Assembly: GCA_963724285.1 (NCBI GenBank)
Contig: CAVRUD010000032.1
Location: 372,001-436,000 of the forward strand
Length of the DNA stretch: 64,000 bases
Source of the DNA: CAVRUD01 sp963724285
Lineage (GTDB): Bacteria > Chloroflexota > Chloroflexia > Thermomicrobiales > UBA6265
Reading direction: 5' to 3'
The notes beneath the pieces are model-generated. The model was not told where the DNA came from, did no database searches, and worked only from the letters and a program-made list of their open reading frames with translations. Positions 1 through 8,332 of the stretch are shown piece after piece. The position numbers and the translations under genes are program-made. Each line of letters opens with the position of its first letter. The first letter of the stretch is position 1.

Positions 1-2
1 TG

Positions 3-362
3 AATTCCTGGTACGTCCAGGGTTCGCTCTCTGGGATCCCAACCGTCGAGTCGTATTCCGACGAACCGCCCGGTGTCGGCCCGGCCAGTCAGGACGATCA
101 GGCGGGGAGCATGGTCTGCCCGTGCGAGGGCATCCGGGAGTCCGCGATCCTAGGGGCAATCGCCCAGGGCGCACGAAGCTTGAACGATGTCAAACGCCGG
201 ACCCGCGCCGGGATGGGGATCTGCCAGGGCGTCCAATGCGGCCACCCGATCCGGACGATGATCTGCGAGCAGACCGGAATCGATCCCTCCCAGGTGCCGC
301 CGATGACGTCCAGACCGCCGCTCCGGTTGCTGCGGCTGGCCGACCTGGCCGGAATTCCATGA
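3..362 (+). CDS. BFD-like [2Fe-2S]-binding domain protein, 5' end probably outside window
   Basis: The recognisable part begins at the ATG at 111. It carries a CPCEG motif, about 30 residues later GICQGVQCGHP, and a tail of the RPPLRLLRLADLAGIP type. This CxC...CxxxxC arrangement is the bacterioferritin-associated-ferredoxin-like [2Fe-2S] domain. That domain occurs as a short stand-alone protein or as the C-terminal part of FAD-dependent amino-acid/opine oxidases (HcnA, SoxA families). The frame is open from the window edge, and about three quarters of codons 3-110 end in G or C, so the coding region probably continues upstream; otherwise ATG 111 is the start. An electron-transfer role next to a flavoprotein dehydrogenase is inferred. 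The stop overlaps the next start (ATGA), so the two genes are likely translationally coupled. Confidence 0.72.
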   Translation, partial: NSWYVQGSLSGIPTVESYSDEPPGVGPASQDDQAGSMVCPCEGIRESAILGAIAQGARSLNDVKRRTRAGMGICQGVQCGHPIRTMICEQTGIDPSQVPPMTSRPPLRLLRLADLAGIP

Positions 363-676
363 CTTCACCGGAGTCAACTGGCGGACTCCCTGCAGGCGGA
401 GGGGTCGCGGACCGCGCCTGGATGCTCCCCTTGCTCGATATCCTGTTCGAGGACTACACCGAGACGGCCGCGATCCGGTTGCTCCGTGATGACCTGGCGC
501 GGGACGCTGTCACCCCCCTCCTCCTCGAGGCGCTAGCGGAACGCGGAATAACTGGGGTCCAATTGGGAAATAATGTTGGGGACAACCTGCTCCAGGGTTT
601 GCTCGCGTTGCGGGCCAAGTTCTCCTGGGCGGAAGCACGGGAGAAAGTGGAGCGGAACATCGCTATGACCCGCTGA
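359..676 (+). CDS. small hypothetical protein coupled to the [2Fe-2S] protein
   Basis: This encodes 105 residues starting at the ATG at 359, inside the ATGA overlap with the preceding stop. The sequence reads MTSPESTGGLPAGGG, then a helical acidic/hydrophobic body (MLPLLDILFEDYTETAAIRL) ending in KVERNIAMTR. I see no signal peptide, membrane segment or metal motif, and I do not recognise the family. The tight coupling and conserved codon bias argue that it is real and works with the upstream [2Fe-2S] protein. The longer open frame upstream of 359 is a shadow of that gene. Confidence 0.6.
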   Translation: MTSPESTGGLPAGGGVADRAWMLPLLDILFEDYTETAAIRLLRDDLARDAVTPLLLEALAERGITGVQLGNNVGDNLLQGLLALRAKFSWAEAREKVERNIAMTR

Positions 677-789
677 GGACGATAGACTAGGAGTAGGGAT
701 GTTGAGCATCACCTGGCTGTCCGCCGTGGGAGCCACCTGACCGCGGCCAGTCCAGCGCGTCCTACCAGCGCGCTTTGAGAGGTATTCCG

Positions 790-1950
790 TTGACTCCCCA
801 ACTCTCGCCAACCCGGGTGATGATCAACACGGCCGCGGTGCTGGCCGTGATCGGGTTGGCGTGGTTGCTCATCCAGATCCTGTCGGTGATGCTGCTGCTC
901 ATCATCGGGATCATCTTCGCCGCCGCGATCGAGCCCCTGGTCTTCCGGCTGCGGCTGCGTGGACTGTCGCGCGGTCAGGCGATCCTGACGATCTACGCGG
1001 GGCTGCTCGCGGTCCTCGGACTGATCGTCTTGTTGATCGTGCCGCCGCTGGTCACCCAGGCGACCGAGCTGTTCGACGGGATCCCCGGAATCCTCGACGA
1101 TCTAAAATCGCAGGCGCTAGCCGCCGACAACGACTTCATGAATACGACCGGCGCCCAGACGATCACTCGCATCGAAAACGCCTACCGGGCGGTTCGCGAC
1201 GACCCACCGATTGCGGGATCGACCGCGGTTTCCTGGGTGACCACGGTGGCCGGGTTCCTCTTCACCATCGTCTCGATCATGATCATTGCCTTCTACTGGA
1301 TGACGGAGAAGGCGATCATCAAGCGCGTCTTCTTGGGCTTTCTCCCCCTCGATCGCCGGGACAGGGCTCACGGCCTATGGGACCAGATCGAACGGCGGAT
1401 CGGCGGCTGGGTCCGCGGCCAGCTCATCCTGATGGCGACGATTGGGATCATTTCGGCAATCGCCTATTTCTTGATGGACCTCGACTTCTGGCTGCCGCTG
1501 GGCATATTTGCCGGACTCACCGAGGCGGTGCCCTTCCTGGGCCCCTTCATCGGCGGCGGCGCGGCGGTGATGGTGGCGCTCACGGTCTCCTGGGAGAAAG
1601 GCCTCCTGGTGATGGCGTTCGTTATTGTGCTCCAGCAACTCGAAGGCGCGGTGCTGGTGCCCAGAGTGATGAAGAACGCCGTCGGGATGACCCCGCTCAC
1701 GGTTGTCCTGGCCGTGCTGATCGGTGGAGCGCTCTACGGCCCCGTTGGCTCGATTCTGGCGATACCGGTTGCAGCGGCGGTCCAGGTGCTGATCCAGGAC
1801 CTGATCAAGAATCGCGTCGACGATCCGGACACCATCAAGCTCGACGATGCCGTTCCACCGGTGCAGCCTGCGGCGCCGGTCACGAACGGAGCGAACCACG
1901 CGAAGGCAGAATCGGGCGTGGCGACGGCCCTGACCCCAGACGGGGATTGA
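790..1950 (+). CDS. AI-2E family transporter (permease)
   Basis: This is a 386-residue polytopic membrane protein of the AI-2E transporter family (PF01594, TqsA/YdiK type). The N-terminus has paired hydrophobic helices (AAVLAVIGLAWLLIQ, MLLLIIGIIFAAAIEPLV). A soluble loop follows at about residues 95-145, then several C-terminal membrane segments ending in ALYGPVGSILAIPVAAAVQVL, the typical family C-terminus. An acidic, Pro/Ala-rich cytoplasmic tail is added. I chose TTG 790 because GAGAGG lies 7 bases upstream; TTG 775 or ATG 820 are alternatives. Members export small molecules or ions, and some act as Na+/H+ antiporters. The substrate here cannot be told from sequence. Confidence 0.85.
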   Translation: MTPQLSPTRVMINTAAVLAVIGLAWLLIQILSVMLLLIIGIIFAAAIEPLVFRLRLRGLSRGQAILTIYAGLLAVLGLIVLLIVPPLVTQATELFDGIPGILDDLKSQALAADNDFMNTTGAQTITRIENAYRAVRDDPPIAGSTAVSWVTTVAGFLFTIVSIMIIAFYWMTEKAIIKRVFLGFLPLDRRDRAHGLWDQIERRIGGWVRGQLILMATIGIISAIAYFLMDLDFWLPLGIFAGLTEAVPFLGPFIGGGAAVMVALTVSWEKGLLVMAFVIVLQQLEGAVLVPRVMKNAVGMTPLTVVLAVLIGGALYGPVGSILAIPVAAAVQVLIQDLIKNRVDDPDTIKLDDAVPPVQPAAPVTNGANHAKAESGVATALTPDGD

Positions 1951-2083
1951 CGCCGCGCCCTGAGCGCTGCTGTCGATTCTGACGCCGGACCGCACACGAC
2001 CTACAGCGTAAACTTCGCCGTTGAATTCGGCCGGACGTCCTGCAGGACTCGCAGCCTCCACCCGCAATGAAGGACGACCCACC

Positions 2084-3091
2084 GTGGAAAACGCTGCCGC
2101 ATCGCCCGTTACTATCATCGGGTTATTCGAGGACCGCATCGATGCGGAGGATGCCCTGCTGGCGATGCGTCGGTCCCAGGAGCAACCCGATCAGGTGTCC
2201 CTCATGATCCGGGCGTCTTCCCATACCGGAAACGAGGAAGACAGCACCGGCATGCTTGCCAGGGCGCTCGCGAACACCGACCTCGACGCCGTTGGCGGCT
2301 GGTTGCAAGGCTTGACCTCTGTGATTGTTCCTGAGCGGGGTACGTATCTGGTGGCAGGTCCGGTCGGAGCGGCCTTAGCCGGCATCGCGGTCGATCACGA
2401 GACCCCCGCACACCATCCCGACCTACCCGCGCCCCAAGCCGGTGAAGCAATCAGCCTGCTGCACACCTTTGTCGAGTTCGGCTTTGGGAACGATGAGGCC
2501 TCCTACCTCGAGCACCGGCTGGCCGCTGGTGCGGTCGTCGTCGCGCTGACGACCAGCCAGCGCGGCAGGCTTCAGTCGTCCCGTCGCCTATTCGCCGACT
2601 ACAATGCCGTGCACATCGGCCAGGCACGAACCGATGCGATGCTTGCCGCGGAAGCCAGCGCCCTCCTGGCGGCCACGCCGGAGGCGTCGCAGGGTGGGGA
2701 CGTGATCGTGGCCGATGCGGTCGCCACGATCCGCCATCTGTGCGAGGCAGTCGCGGACCACCCAGTCTACGGCGGCGTCTGCGGCTCGGATTTGATCGAC
2801 ACGACCGGCCGCGGCGTTGGTGTCGTCCTCGACCTGTTGGGCGACGGCGGGGAGACGAACGGACCGACCGTGCGGTACGTCGTTGTATCGTTTGGCGGGC
2901 TGCTGGGACTTGGACGCCAGTTTGTGGCCGTCCCGCTGGAGCTCGTGGATTTCACAGGCCGCCCGGTCAAGACCAGGATCGACCGGGAAACCGTCCACCG
3001 CAGTCCCCGGTTCGACCCCAACGGCCCCTTCAGCCGCCGGCTCGAAACGGCGATCTGCGGTTACTTCCAGACCAAGCCGTACTGGGAGTAG
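2084..3091 (+). CDS. YflT/general-stress-like domain fused to PRC-barrel-like domain
   Basis: This is a 335-residue soluble protein. Residues about 8-45 (VTIIGLFEDRIDAEDALLAM) look like the heat-induced stress/YflT-type module often followed by alternating small-residue segments. The middle again resembles this alpha/beta pattern (LHTFVEFGFGNDEASYLEHRLAAGAVVVAL). The C-terminal 90 residues (DLIDTTGRGVGVVLDLL, VRYVVVSFGGLLGLGRQFVAVPLELV) are a PRC-barrel, a small beta-barrel found in H subunits of photoreaction centres and in stress proteins. GTG 2084 is preceded by AAGGA about 9 bases upstream; TTG 2021 would add 21 residues with poor support. A role in envelope or general stress is inferred only. 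The gene is convergent with the peroxiredoxin gene. Confidence 0.65.
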   Translation: MENAAASPVTIIGLFEDRIDAEDALLAMRRSQEQPDQVSLMIRASSHTGNEEDSTGMLARALANTDLDAVGGWLQGLTSVIVPERGTYLVAGPVGAALAGIAVDHETPAHHPDLPAPQAGEAISLLHTFVEFGFGNDEASYLEHRLAAGAVVVALTTSQRGRLQSSRRLFADYNAVHIGQARTDAMLAAEASALLAATPEASQGGDVIVADAVATIRHLCEAVADHPVYGGVCGSDLIDTTGRGVGVVLDLLGDGGETNGPTVRYVVVSFGGLLGLGRQFVAVPLELVDFTGRPVKTRIDRETVHRSPRFDPNGPFSRRLETAICGYFQTKPYWE

Positions 3092-3141
3092 CGACAGGAT
3101 TCAGGCTACTCCCGATCGGCGATGTCTGGGCATTGCGGACG

Positions 3142-3603
3142 CTATTGGGTCGCGAGCTGGACCGCCTGAAGGATATTCCCGGGCAAGGGGGCGCCAGCCT
3201 CGCGGAAGAGGACCTTGCCGCCCTGACCGACGACCACGACGGTGCGCTGGATCCCAGAGCCGTCCTCCTTCACCGCGCCGTACGCCTCGGCGATCTTCCT
3301 GCCTTCGTCCACGAGCAGGTCGAACGGCAGGTCGAGTTCTGCGATGAACGACCGGTGACTTTCGGCGCCATCCGGATTAACCCCGAGCGGAATGATACCG
3401 GCTTCGATGAACCGTTCGATCGTCGCGCCAACGGCGGACAACTGGTTCCGTCAGCCAGTGGTCTGATCCTTGGGATAGAAGATCAGCAAGATGTGGCTTT
3501 TCTGGTACAGGTCGCTGAGGCGGTACTCGTCGCCTTCCGTGCCTTTGGCCGTGAAGTCGGGGGCAAGGTCGCCCACCTTGGGCGGTTCGGGCGTGATTGG
3601 CAT
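3142..3603 (-). CDS. peroxiredoxin (Bcp/PrxQ type), predicted selenoprotein with in-frame UGA
   Basis: Read through one TGA (3453-3451), this strand encodes a complete 153-residue AhpC/TSA-family peroxiredoxin. It starts MPITPEPPKVGDLAPDF, continues through LIFYPKDQTTG-U-RNQ, and ends ILQAVQLATQ. The UGA is residue 51, exactly where Bcp/PrxQ enzymes have their peroxidatic Cys (YPKDxTxGC). Everything on both sides matches the family with no frame change. The enzyme would reduce hydroperoxides using a selenol. ATG 3603 has GAGGAG 9 bases upstream; the ATG at 3612 abuts it. No resolving Cys is visible five residues later (residue 56 is Ser-Ala region), so a 1-Cys or thiol-partner mechanism is likely. 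The alternative is a pseudogene with a Cys-to-stop mutation, but the hairpin just after the UGA argues against that. Automated callers will report only the downstream 99 residues from TTG 3441. Confidence 0.78.
3422..3453 (-). promoter_or_regulatory. putative bacterial SECIS element following the in-frame UGA
   Basis: Exactly 11 bases after the UGA (3453-3451) the minus strand reads GUCCGCCGUUGGCGCGAC (3439-3422). It folds as GUC/GAC plus CGCC/GGCG, with one bulged C (3425) and a three-base GUU loop. An 11-nt spacer, a short GC-rich upper stem with a bulge, and a loop beginning GU are the features SelB recognises in the E. coli fdhF element. Base pairing was checked by hand; free energy was not computed. 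Confidence 0.7.
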
Positions 3604-3741
3604 GGGCGGCATCTCCTCGCAAAGCCGAGATCAGCGTTCCCCGTGGACGGCGGAGAACGTCGTGCCGCATTGTACCGGGTTGGACTGGATCGGGTCTGGG
3701 GTCAGGTGCAATCGGAACCGCCCCGGCATAACGGGCTTTAT

Positions 3742-3854
3742 GGGCGGACCAGTGTGTCCGCCCGGCAGCCAACCGCGACGGTACGAATAAGGCAACGGCG
3801 TTTTCCACCCCGTGACGCCGGGGTCTGCGGCCGGGCGGACACACCGGTCCGCCC
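3742..3854. repeat. intergenic inverted repeat, GGGCGGAC...GTCCGCCC type
   Basis: Two 25-bp arms (3742-3766 and 3830-3854) are near-perfect inverted copies. Each arm is itself a palindrome (GGGCGGAC-6 bp-GTCCGCCC). The element fills the 312-bp gap between the peroxiredoxin and the acetyltransferase genes, and no gene is seen in it. It looks like a REP/MITE-type element. Confidence 0.7.
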
Positions 3855-3915
3855 CTACAAGTCGAACCAACGTGGCCAACCTCGACGGTCAGCGCCCTAC
3901 ACTTCCGCATCCAGT

Positions 3916-4401
3916 CTAGAGTGTGAGGAGCATGATAGCTTCATTGTCCTCGACTTCCCCCGTGTCGCGGAATCCGTGGTGCTCATAGAGGAGCCTTGCC
4001 CGGTCGTTGCCGAGAACACAGCCCAGGCGGATTTCGCTAACGCCGTGCAACTCGACCATCCTGGAGACCAAGGCGTCCACAGCGGCGTGGCCATAGCCTT
4101 TCCCCTGATGTTCGGCGCCGATCATCAGGCGGATGATCCACCAGCGGCCCGTATCGACTTCGTGGCCATACATGGCGAATCCAACCACGGACTCTCCGGC
4201 CACGATTGCCAGCGGCACAAAGGTCGGCTCGACCTTGGATTGGGCAATCGAGTAGAGGTTCGAGGCGACGAATCCCTCCTGCTCCGGTGCCACTGTCAGC
4301 TCGACACAGGCGCCGAAGCTGGCCCGATTGACCGGTTCGAGGGAAACGGCAGGCGACTGGCTCACGAACGCTTCCTCACCAACATTGACGTCGATGCCCA
4401 T
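3916..4401 (-). CDS. GNAT family N-acetyltransferase, diamine/spermidine type
   Basis: This is a 161-residue single-domain acetyltransferase. The N-terminal part EGFVASNLYSIAQSKVEPTFVPLAIVAGESVVGFAMYG is characteristic of the BltD/PaiA/SpeG-like polyamine acetyltransferase group. The acetyl-CoA binding motif is IGAEHQGKGYGHAAVDAL (Q/RxxGxG/A), followed by RLGCVLGNDRARLLYEHHGF with the usual Asn and Tyr. It would transfer acetyl from acetyl-CoA to a polyamine or similar amine. It ends with EAIMLLTL. No membrane segment is present. It lies downstream of nadA in the same direction but beyond a terminator, so it is probably a separate unit. Substrate assignment is by resemblance only. Confidence 0.82.
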   Translation of the reverse strand: MGIDVNVGEEAFVSQSPAVSLEPVNRASFGACVELTVAPEQEGFVASNLYSIAQSKVEPTFVPLAIVAGESVVGFAMYGHEVDTGRWWIIRLMIGAEHQGKGYGHAAVDALVSRMVELHGVSEIRLGCVLGNDRARLLYEHHGFRDTGEVEDNEAIMLLTL

Positions 4402-4435
4402 TGCCCGTCAGGTACAAGACGCGTTTGGCCGGGTG

Positions 4436-4475
4436 ACAATAAAACGGCGGGGCGCACCGGCTGGAGCGCCCCGCC
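4436..4475 (-). terminator. rho-independent terminator after nadA
   Basis: On the minus strand a perfect 10-bp GGCGGGGCGC/GCGCCCCGCC stem (4475-4446, 10-base loop) is followed by GTTTTATTG. It starts 30 bp after the nadA stop. Confidence 0.8.
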
Positions 4476-4504
4476 ATCGATCAGCGTTGGGAATGGGTTG
4501 GCGG

Positions 4505-5776
4505 TTACGGCACCGACAGCATCCGGTCGAGGGCAACAAGCGCTTCCTCGGCGGTCTTCGGGTCGACCTTGATCTCGTTGACGACTTCGCCAGCCACCAG
4601 GTGCTCCAGCGTCCAGAGGACGTAGGCCGGGTGGACCCGGTACATCGTCGAGCAGGGGCAGATCACCGGATCGAGGCAGAAGACGTGCTTGTCAGCGAGC
4701 TCGGCATCGAGCCGCCGCACCAGGTTGATCTCGGTACCGACGGCCCAGGTTGTGCCGCTTGGCGCAGCGCGGATCGTGTCGATGATGAACTCGGTGGAGC
4801 CGTCCATGTCCGCAGCCTGGACAACCTCCAGCCGGCACTCCGGATGGACGATGACGTTCACGCCCGGGTGCTCGGCCCGGGCCTTCTCGATCTGCTCGAC
4901 CGAGAAGCGAGCGTGGACAGAGCAGTAACCCTTCCACAAGATGACCGTGGCGTTCAGCAGCGCCTCGGGCGTGTTGCCCCCGAGCGGCTGGAAGGGATCC
5001 CAGACGACCATCTTGTCGGCGGGGATGCCCTTCTTGACGGCGGTGTTGCGACCCAGGTGCTCGTCCGGGAAGAAGATGAGCTTATCGCCCCGCTCGAAGG
5101 CCCAATCAAAGACGCGGCCGGCGTTCGACGAGGTGCAGACGATGCCGCCATTGCGGCCACAGAAAGCTTTCAGGGAGGCGGCCGAGTTCATGTAGGTGAT
5201 GGGGACAACACCGGTGACGCCCAGGTCCTTGAGCGTGCTCCAGGCGGCCTCGACATCCTCGGGCTTGGCCATATCGGCCATCGAGCAGCCGGCTTCCAGG
5301 TTCGGCAGGATCACCCGCTGGTCCTGGCCGGAGAGGATATCGGCGCTCTCGGCCATGAAGTGCACGCCGCAGAAGAGGATGAACTCGGCATCTCGACGGC
5401 CGGCAGCTTGCTGCGACAGCTTGAATGAGTCACCGCGGAAATCGGCGAACTGGATCACCTCGTCACGCTGGTAGTGGTGACCGAGGACAACCAGGCGATC
5501 GCCCAATTCCCGGCGCAGGGCCCAGATCCGGGCATCGCGCTCGACCGCGTCCATCTTGAAATAGGCGCGCGGGATGCGCTCCTGGCGTAGGGGACCGACC
5601 CCGTAGGCGCGAAGGCGGTCGTAGGCGCCGACGCCCTCTTCGGGCACACAGGAGGCGGGCTCGAGCTGGGGGTTGATCAACCAGGGAAGCGGAGCCGACG
5701 GGGCGCTTGACGGGGAGGCGGTGGATTCGCCGGGCAACTCCGCACCAGCGACGCGATGACGAAGATCGAGAACCAT
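4505..5776 (-). CDS. nadA: quinolinate synthase NadA
   Basis: This 423-residue [4Fe-4S] enzyme condenses iminoaspartate with dihydroxyacetone phosphate to give quinolinate in NAD synthesis. Family landmarks are in order. They are VVLGHHYQRDEVIQFADFRGDS, the first cluster Cys in LFCGVHFMAES, LPNLEAGCSMADM, VPITYMNSAASLKAFCG, GGIVCTSSNAGRVFDWA (second Cys), LFFPDEHLGRN-type segment, VIVHPEC, STEFIIDTIR, and the third Cys in LDPVICPCSTMYRVHP. ATG 5776 has GGGAGGAG 8 bases upstream; longer frames to 5824 lack a ribosome site. An N-terminal extension of about 60 residues (Ser/Pro-rich) precedes the core, as in other long-form NadA proteins. nadB and nadC are not adjacent. Confidence 0.95.
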   Translation of the reverse strand: MVLDLRHRVAGAELPGESTASPSSAPSAPLPWLINPQLEPASCVPEEGVGAYDRLRAYGVGPLRQERIPRAYFKMDAVERDARIWALRRELGDRLVVLGHHYQRDEVIQFADFRGDSFKLSQQAAGRRDAEFILFCGVHFMAESADILSGQDQRVILPNLEAGCSMADMAKPEDVEAAWSTLKDLGVTGVVPITYMNSAASLKAFCGRNGGIVCTSSNAGRVFDWAFERGDKLIFFPDEHLGRNTAVKKGIPADKMVVWDPFQPLGGNTPEALLNATVILWKGYCSVHARFSVEQIEKARAEHPGVNVIVHPECRLEVVQAADMDGSTEFIIDTIRAAPSGTTWAVGTEINLVRRLDAELADKHVFCLDPVICPCSTMYRVHPAYVLWTLEHLVAGEVVNEIKVDPKTAEEALVALDRMLSVP

Positions 5777-5969
5777 CCAGGGAGCTCCTCCCGTTCCACC
5801 TGAAACGGGTACCCCTATACCCACAACTGGCGGGCGGCGGGGAGACGAGCGGAGGACGTTCGAGGCGATGGTGCCCCGCTCGCGGGCGACCGATCACGCC
5901 GAAAGCATATCCGGATGGGGAGTAATTGTCAAGGTGACACTAAGTCGGATCTCAACGACACGCTAACGG

Positions 5970-6001
5970 CCGTGGCCGACCCGAATTCGGGCCGGCCACG
6001 G
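5970..6001 (-). terminator. hairpin terminator after DUF4389 gene
   Basis: Nested palindrome CCGTGGCC...GGCCACGG enclosing CCGAATTCGG, located 54 bp past the stop of the DUF4389 gene on the minus strand. There is no clear T run, so it may be rho-independent-like only. Confidence 0.5.
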
Positions 6002-6054
6002 GTTTCACGCCCCCTGATAAAGGTGCGGACTGTCAGCGCGGATTTTCTCCTCGC

Positions 6055-6678
6055 CTAAAACGCGCCCTGCGCGGTACTTGTCGGAGAGATGTAATCGGAC
6101 GGTGGAATGGGGTCGGGTCCCATCTCGAACGGCGGATAGACGTCCGAGAGGAGCATGATGTAGAGCGTCGCCCGGTAACTCCACCGATTACAACCGACCG
6201 CAACATCAAATAGGCTGTGGGGATAGTTGCCGGTGAACAGGATCGCGAACCAAGCAATGAAGGTCACGATCGACCAGAGGATGCCCAGGAGATAGACGAT
6301 GACGAGATGGGGGATGATCAGGAGCCACTTGACGAAGATCTTCCAGCGCGAAAGCTGCTCCGGGTAAATCGCGGCGAACCGGATCGGGTAGGCCTCGTCA
6401 CCGAATGGCGGGTACTCGTCGCGCATCAGGCCGTAGTAAGCAGTGACCCGCGCGTTCCAGCGTAGGGTCATCATCGAAAAGTCCCACATTCCCCGTGGGT
6501 ACTTTCCGGTGAACAGGATCGCGAACCAGGCGATCACAGAGACGACCGCCATAGCGAGTATGAGGAAGCAGAGGATAACGAAATGGGGAATCGCCAGGAG
6601 CCACTTGACGAAGATCAACCCCCGGCTGAGGCGGTCCGGATAGGCAACGTCGTAGAGCAATTCGCCGGGTTCACCCAT
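6055..6678 (-). CDS. DUF4389 family membrane protein with duplicated domain
   Basis: This is a 207-residue protein made of two copies of the DUF4389 unit. Copy 1 is at about residues 5-95 (LLYDVAYPDRLSRGLIFVKWLLAIPHFVILCF). Copy 2 is at about residues 105-190 (FAAIYPEQLSRWKIFVKWLLIIPHLVIVYLL). Each copy has the RxxIFVKWLLxIPH motif, a membrane hairpin and WFAILFTGxYPxxxxDF. Four transmembrane segments are expected. The function of the family is unknown; such proteins are common in Actinobacteria and Chloroflexota. The ATG at 6678 opens with MGEPGELLYDVAYP. The gene is in the same direction as nadA but separated by 278 bp with a hairpin. Confidence 0.85.
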   Translation of the reverse strand: MGEPGELLYDVAYPDRLSRGLIFVKWLLAIPHFVILCFLILAMAVVSVIAWFAILFTGKYPRGMWDFSMMTLRWNARVTAYYGLMRDEYPPFGDEAYPIRFAAIYPEQLSRWKIFVKWLLIIPHLVIVYLLGILWSIVTFIAWFAILFTGNYPHSLFDVAVGCNRWSYRATLYIMLLSDVYPPFEMGPDPIPPSDYISPTSTAQGAF

Positions 6679-6822
6679 GGCGTGGATCCTTTCGAGGCGA
6701 GGCTACCAGCGGAAACGGCCAGATGAGCGGAAGCGTCCGGCACAACGGCATCCCGACCTAATTTGATCTGGCGCGGGGTGACATCACGACTCTAGCGCTC
6801 GCATCGAACATGTCAAGACCTT

Positions 6823-7044
6823 TCTCGACGCGGGGTGTGCCCCATCGTTGTGCATGGTGACGAGGTCGATCGCCTGCCCGTCGTCGTAGGGGAGGGTCCC
6901 GTGCCCTCCCACGGCCGCCAGGCCGTAATCTCGTTCATGGGAACGCGGTTATGCCCTCCGGCGTCGGGCATCGGGAGGGCACGGGACCCTCCCCGACACG
7001 ACCGGCCACGACGGGGCGCAAAACCGTGGGGCGCACCCCTCGAC
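6823..7044. repeat. nested inverted repeat (MITE-like)
   Basis: Imperfect outer arms at 6823-6843 and 7027-7044 (CGGGGTGTGCCCCA and its near complement) enclose stronger inner arms. The inner arms are at 6889-6912 and 6972-6995, sharing GGGGAGGGTCCCGTGCCCTCC in opposite orientation. The element occupies the gap between the DUF4389 and DUF4352 genes. I see no gene in it. Confidence 0.65.
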
Positions 7045-7054
7045 GCGGCGCCTT

Positions 7055-7777
7055 CTACAGCGCCGGATCTGGGGTGGCACCGGTGTCCGGGGCAGCGCCG
7101 GAGACCGGGGTGGCGCCAGGCGTCGCTCCGGACTGCTCCTGACCCGATTGGTAGAGCCAGTAGAGGTTGTCGCCGCCAAGCGGGCTGGTGTCGTATTTCA
7201 AGCGCACCACCTGGGCATCGGCGGGAACGACCAGCAGGACGTTGCCTGAGACCTGATCGCCGGAACCGAGGCTGCCGGCGATCAGGGCATCGCCGGGACG
7301 GATGTTCTTTTCGTCGTCGTGGTTCTCGCCCGCAACGATGTCGCGGGCACTCCAGTAGTAGGAGTTGTAGTTCTTGGCGTCATCCGACGTGTTGCGGATG
7401 GTGACGTCGACAAGGAGGAAGATAGAACCGGGCTCCGGCGTGGCTTCGGCGACGCTGGTGGCACGGGAAACGCCGTTGAGCGTGACGGCCAGCCCATCCC
7501 CCTCAACCGTGGCGCCGACCGCGGCCGGGTTTGACGCGGAACCGAGGTCCGCGGCCACATCCGCCTCGATCGTTGGGGTTCCGTCCGGCCCGAGAGCAGC
7601 ATGCAGGCGGTCCGGCTCATCGTCGTCGCGGTCGAGGAAATCGACGACCGGGTCCGGAAACAAGATGACCAGTCCGGAGCCGATCGTCAGGAGCGCGCAG
7701 CAGCCGAGGAGCACGGCCACCAGTCCGACTCCGACCGGGCCGCAGCCTACCCGGGCGTGGCTAATCTCATCACTCAC
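7055..7777 (-). CDS. membrane-anchored DUF4352-type lipoprotein-like protein
   Basis: A 240-residue secreted or anchored protein. It has one N-terminal membrane helix (VGVGLVAVLLGCCALLTIGSGLVILF, residues about 15-40), an acidic linker, and then a beta-sandwich domain. The domain carries the DUF4352 pattern: VTLNGVSRATS, SIFLLVDVTIRNTSDDAKNYNSYYWSARD, and GSGDQVSGNVLLVVPADAQVVRLKYD. The C-terminal tail is Ala/Thr/Pro-rich with repeated GATP. The domain is immunoglobulin-like and usually extracellular; no enzymatic role is known. The start is GTG 7777, and the ribosome site is weak. The stop lies next to a repeat element. Confidence 0.72.
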   Translation of the reverse strand: MSDEISHARVGCGPVGVGLVAVLLGCCALLTIGSGLVILFPDPVVDFLDRDDDEPDRLHAALGPDGTPTIEADVAADLGSASNPAAVGATVEGDGLAVTLNGVSRATSVAEATPEPGSIFLLVDVTIRNTSDDAKNYNSYYWSARDIVAGENHDDEKNIRPGDALIAGSLGSGDQVSGNVLLVVPADAQVVRLKYDTSPLGGDNLYWLYQSGQEQSGATPGATPVSGAAPDTGATPDPAL

Positions 7778-8065
7778 GAGCCTGCATCCATCCTCCGCTT
7801 TCCGTTCGGGTGGATGGTAGCCGGTTCAAGCACGAAAAACGGGGCGAATTGCGTGCTACCCTGCCGGGACGTGCATCAGATCAAGAAGGGGTGCGGTTCG
7901 GCTCGCGGGCGATCCGGCTGACAGGGCACGAGGTGGATGATGAAACACCGCCCTGGTTCCGCCTGGGGTATGCAGGGCGCCGGTTCGGCGTCGCCAGACG
8001 CGTGCCCGTGGAACTCGTGGCGCCGCGTTGGCGGCGCCCGGGGTAATTCGAGGCGCCGCCCAGGC

Positions 8066-8227
8066 GTCGCCCGGGGCTAAAGACCCCGGGCTGAACCGGA
8101 TAACCCCCCTGAAGGGGGCTGGAACGCCGGGGCCGTGTTCGGATCCCTCCGTCTATCGAGACGGGCGGCAGCCGGCTTCAGCCGGGTTCGTGGATGTAGC
8201 CCGGGGTCTTGAGCCCCGGGCGAGGCC
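8066..8227. repeat. palindromic repeat family R1, copy 1
   Basis: The repeat begins with a GCCCGGGGCTAAAGACCCCGG hairpin, continues with CCCCCCTGAAGGGGGCTG and CAGCCGGCTTCAGCCGG, and closes with a second CCCGGGGTCTTGAGCCCCGGG hairpin. Related copies lie near 21.8, 22.9 and 34.2 kb, and a degenerate one near 15.0 kb. It fills most of the gap 7778-8332, where no gene is seen. Confidence 0.85.
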
Positions 8228-8332
8228 GAGACGGCAATGACCTTTGCCGCCGGGCGCGGCCTGGGCGGCGTTCCAAGAACGTCAGGGTGTTTGCCCCGGA
8301 CGGAAGTAGAAGTAAGAGCTACGGGGCCTTGT

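Noticed and set aside
3451..3453. Treating the peroxiredoxin UGA as a simple nonsense mutation
   Set aside because: It replaces precisely the catalytic Cys codon, the frame is intact on both sides, and an appropriately placed SECIS-like hairpin follows.
2740..4572. 610-residue plus-strand frame covering the peroxiredoxin and acetyltransferase genes
   Set aside because: Antisense to two recognised genes and runs through an inverted repeat; no family resemblance.
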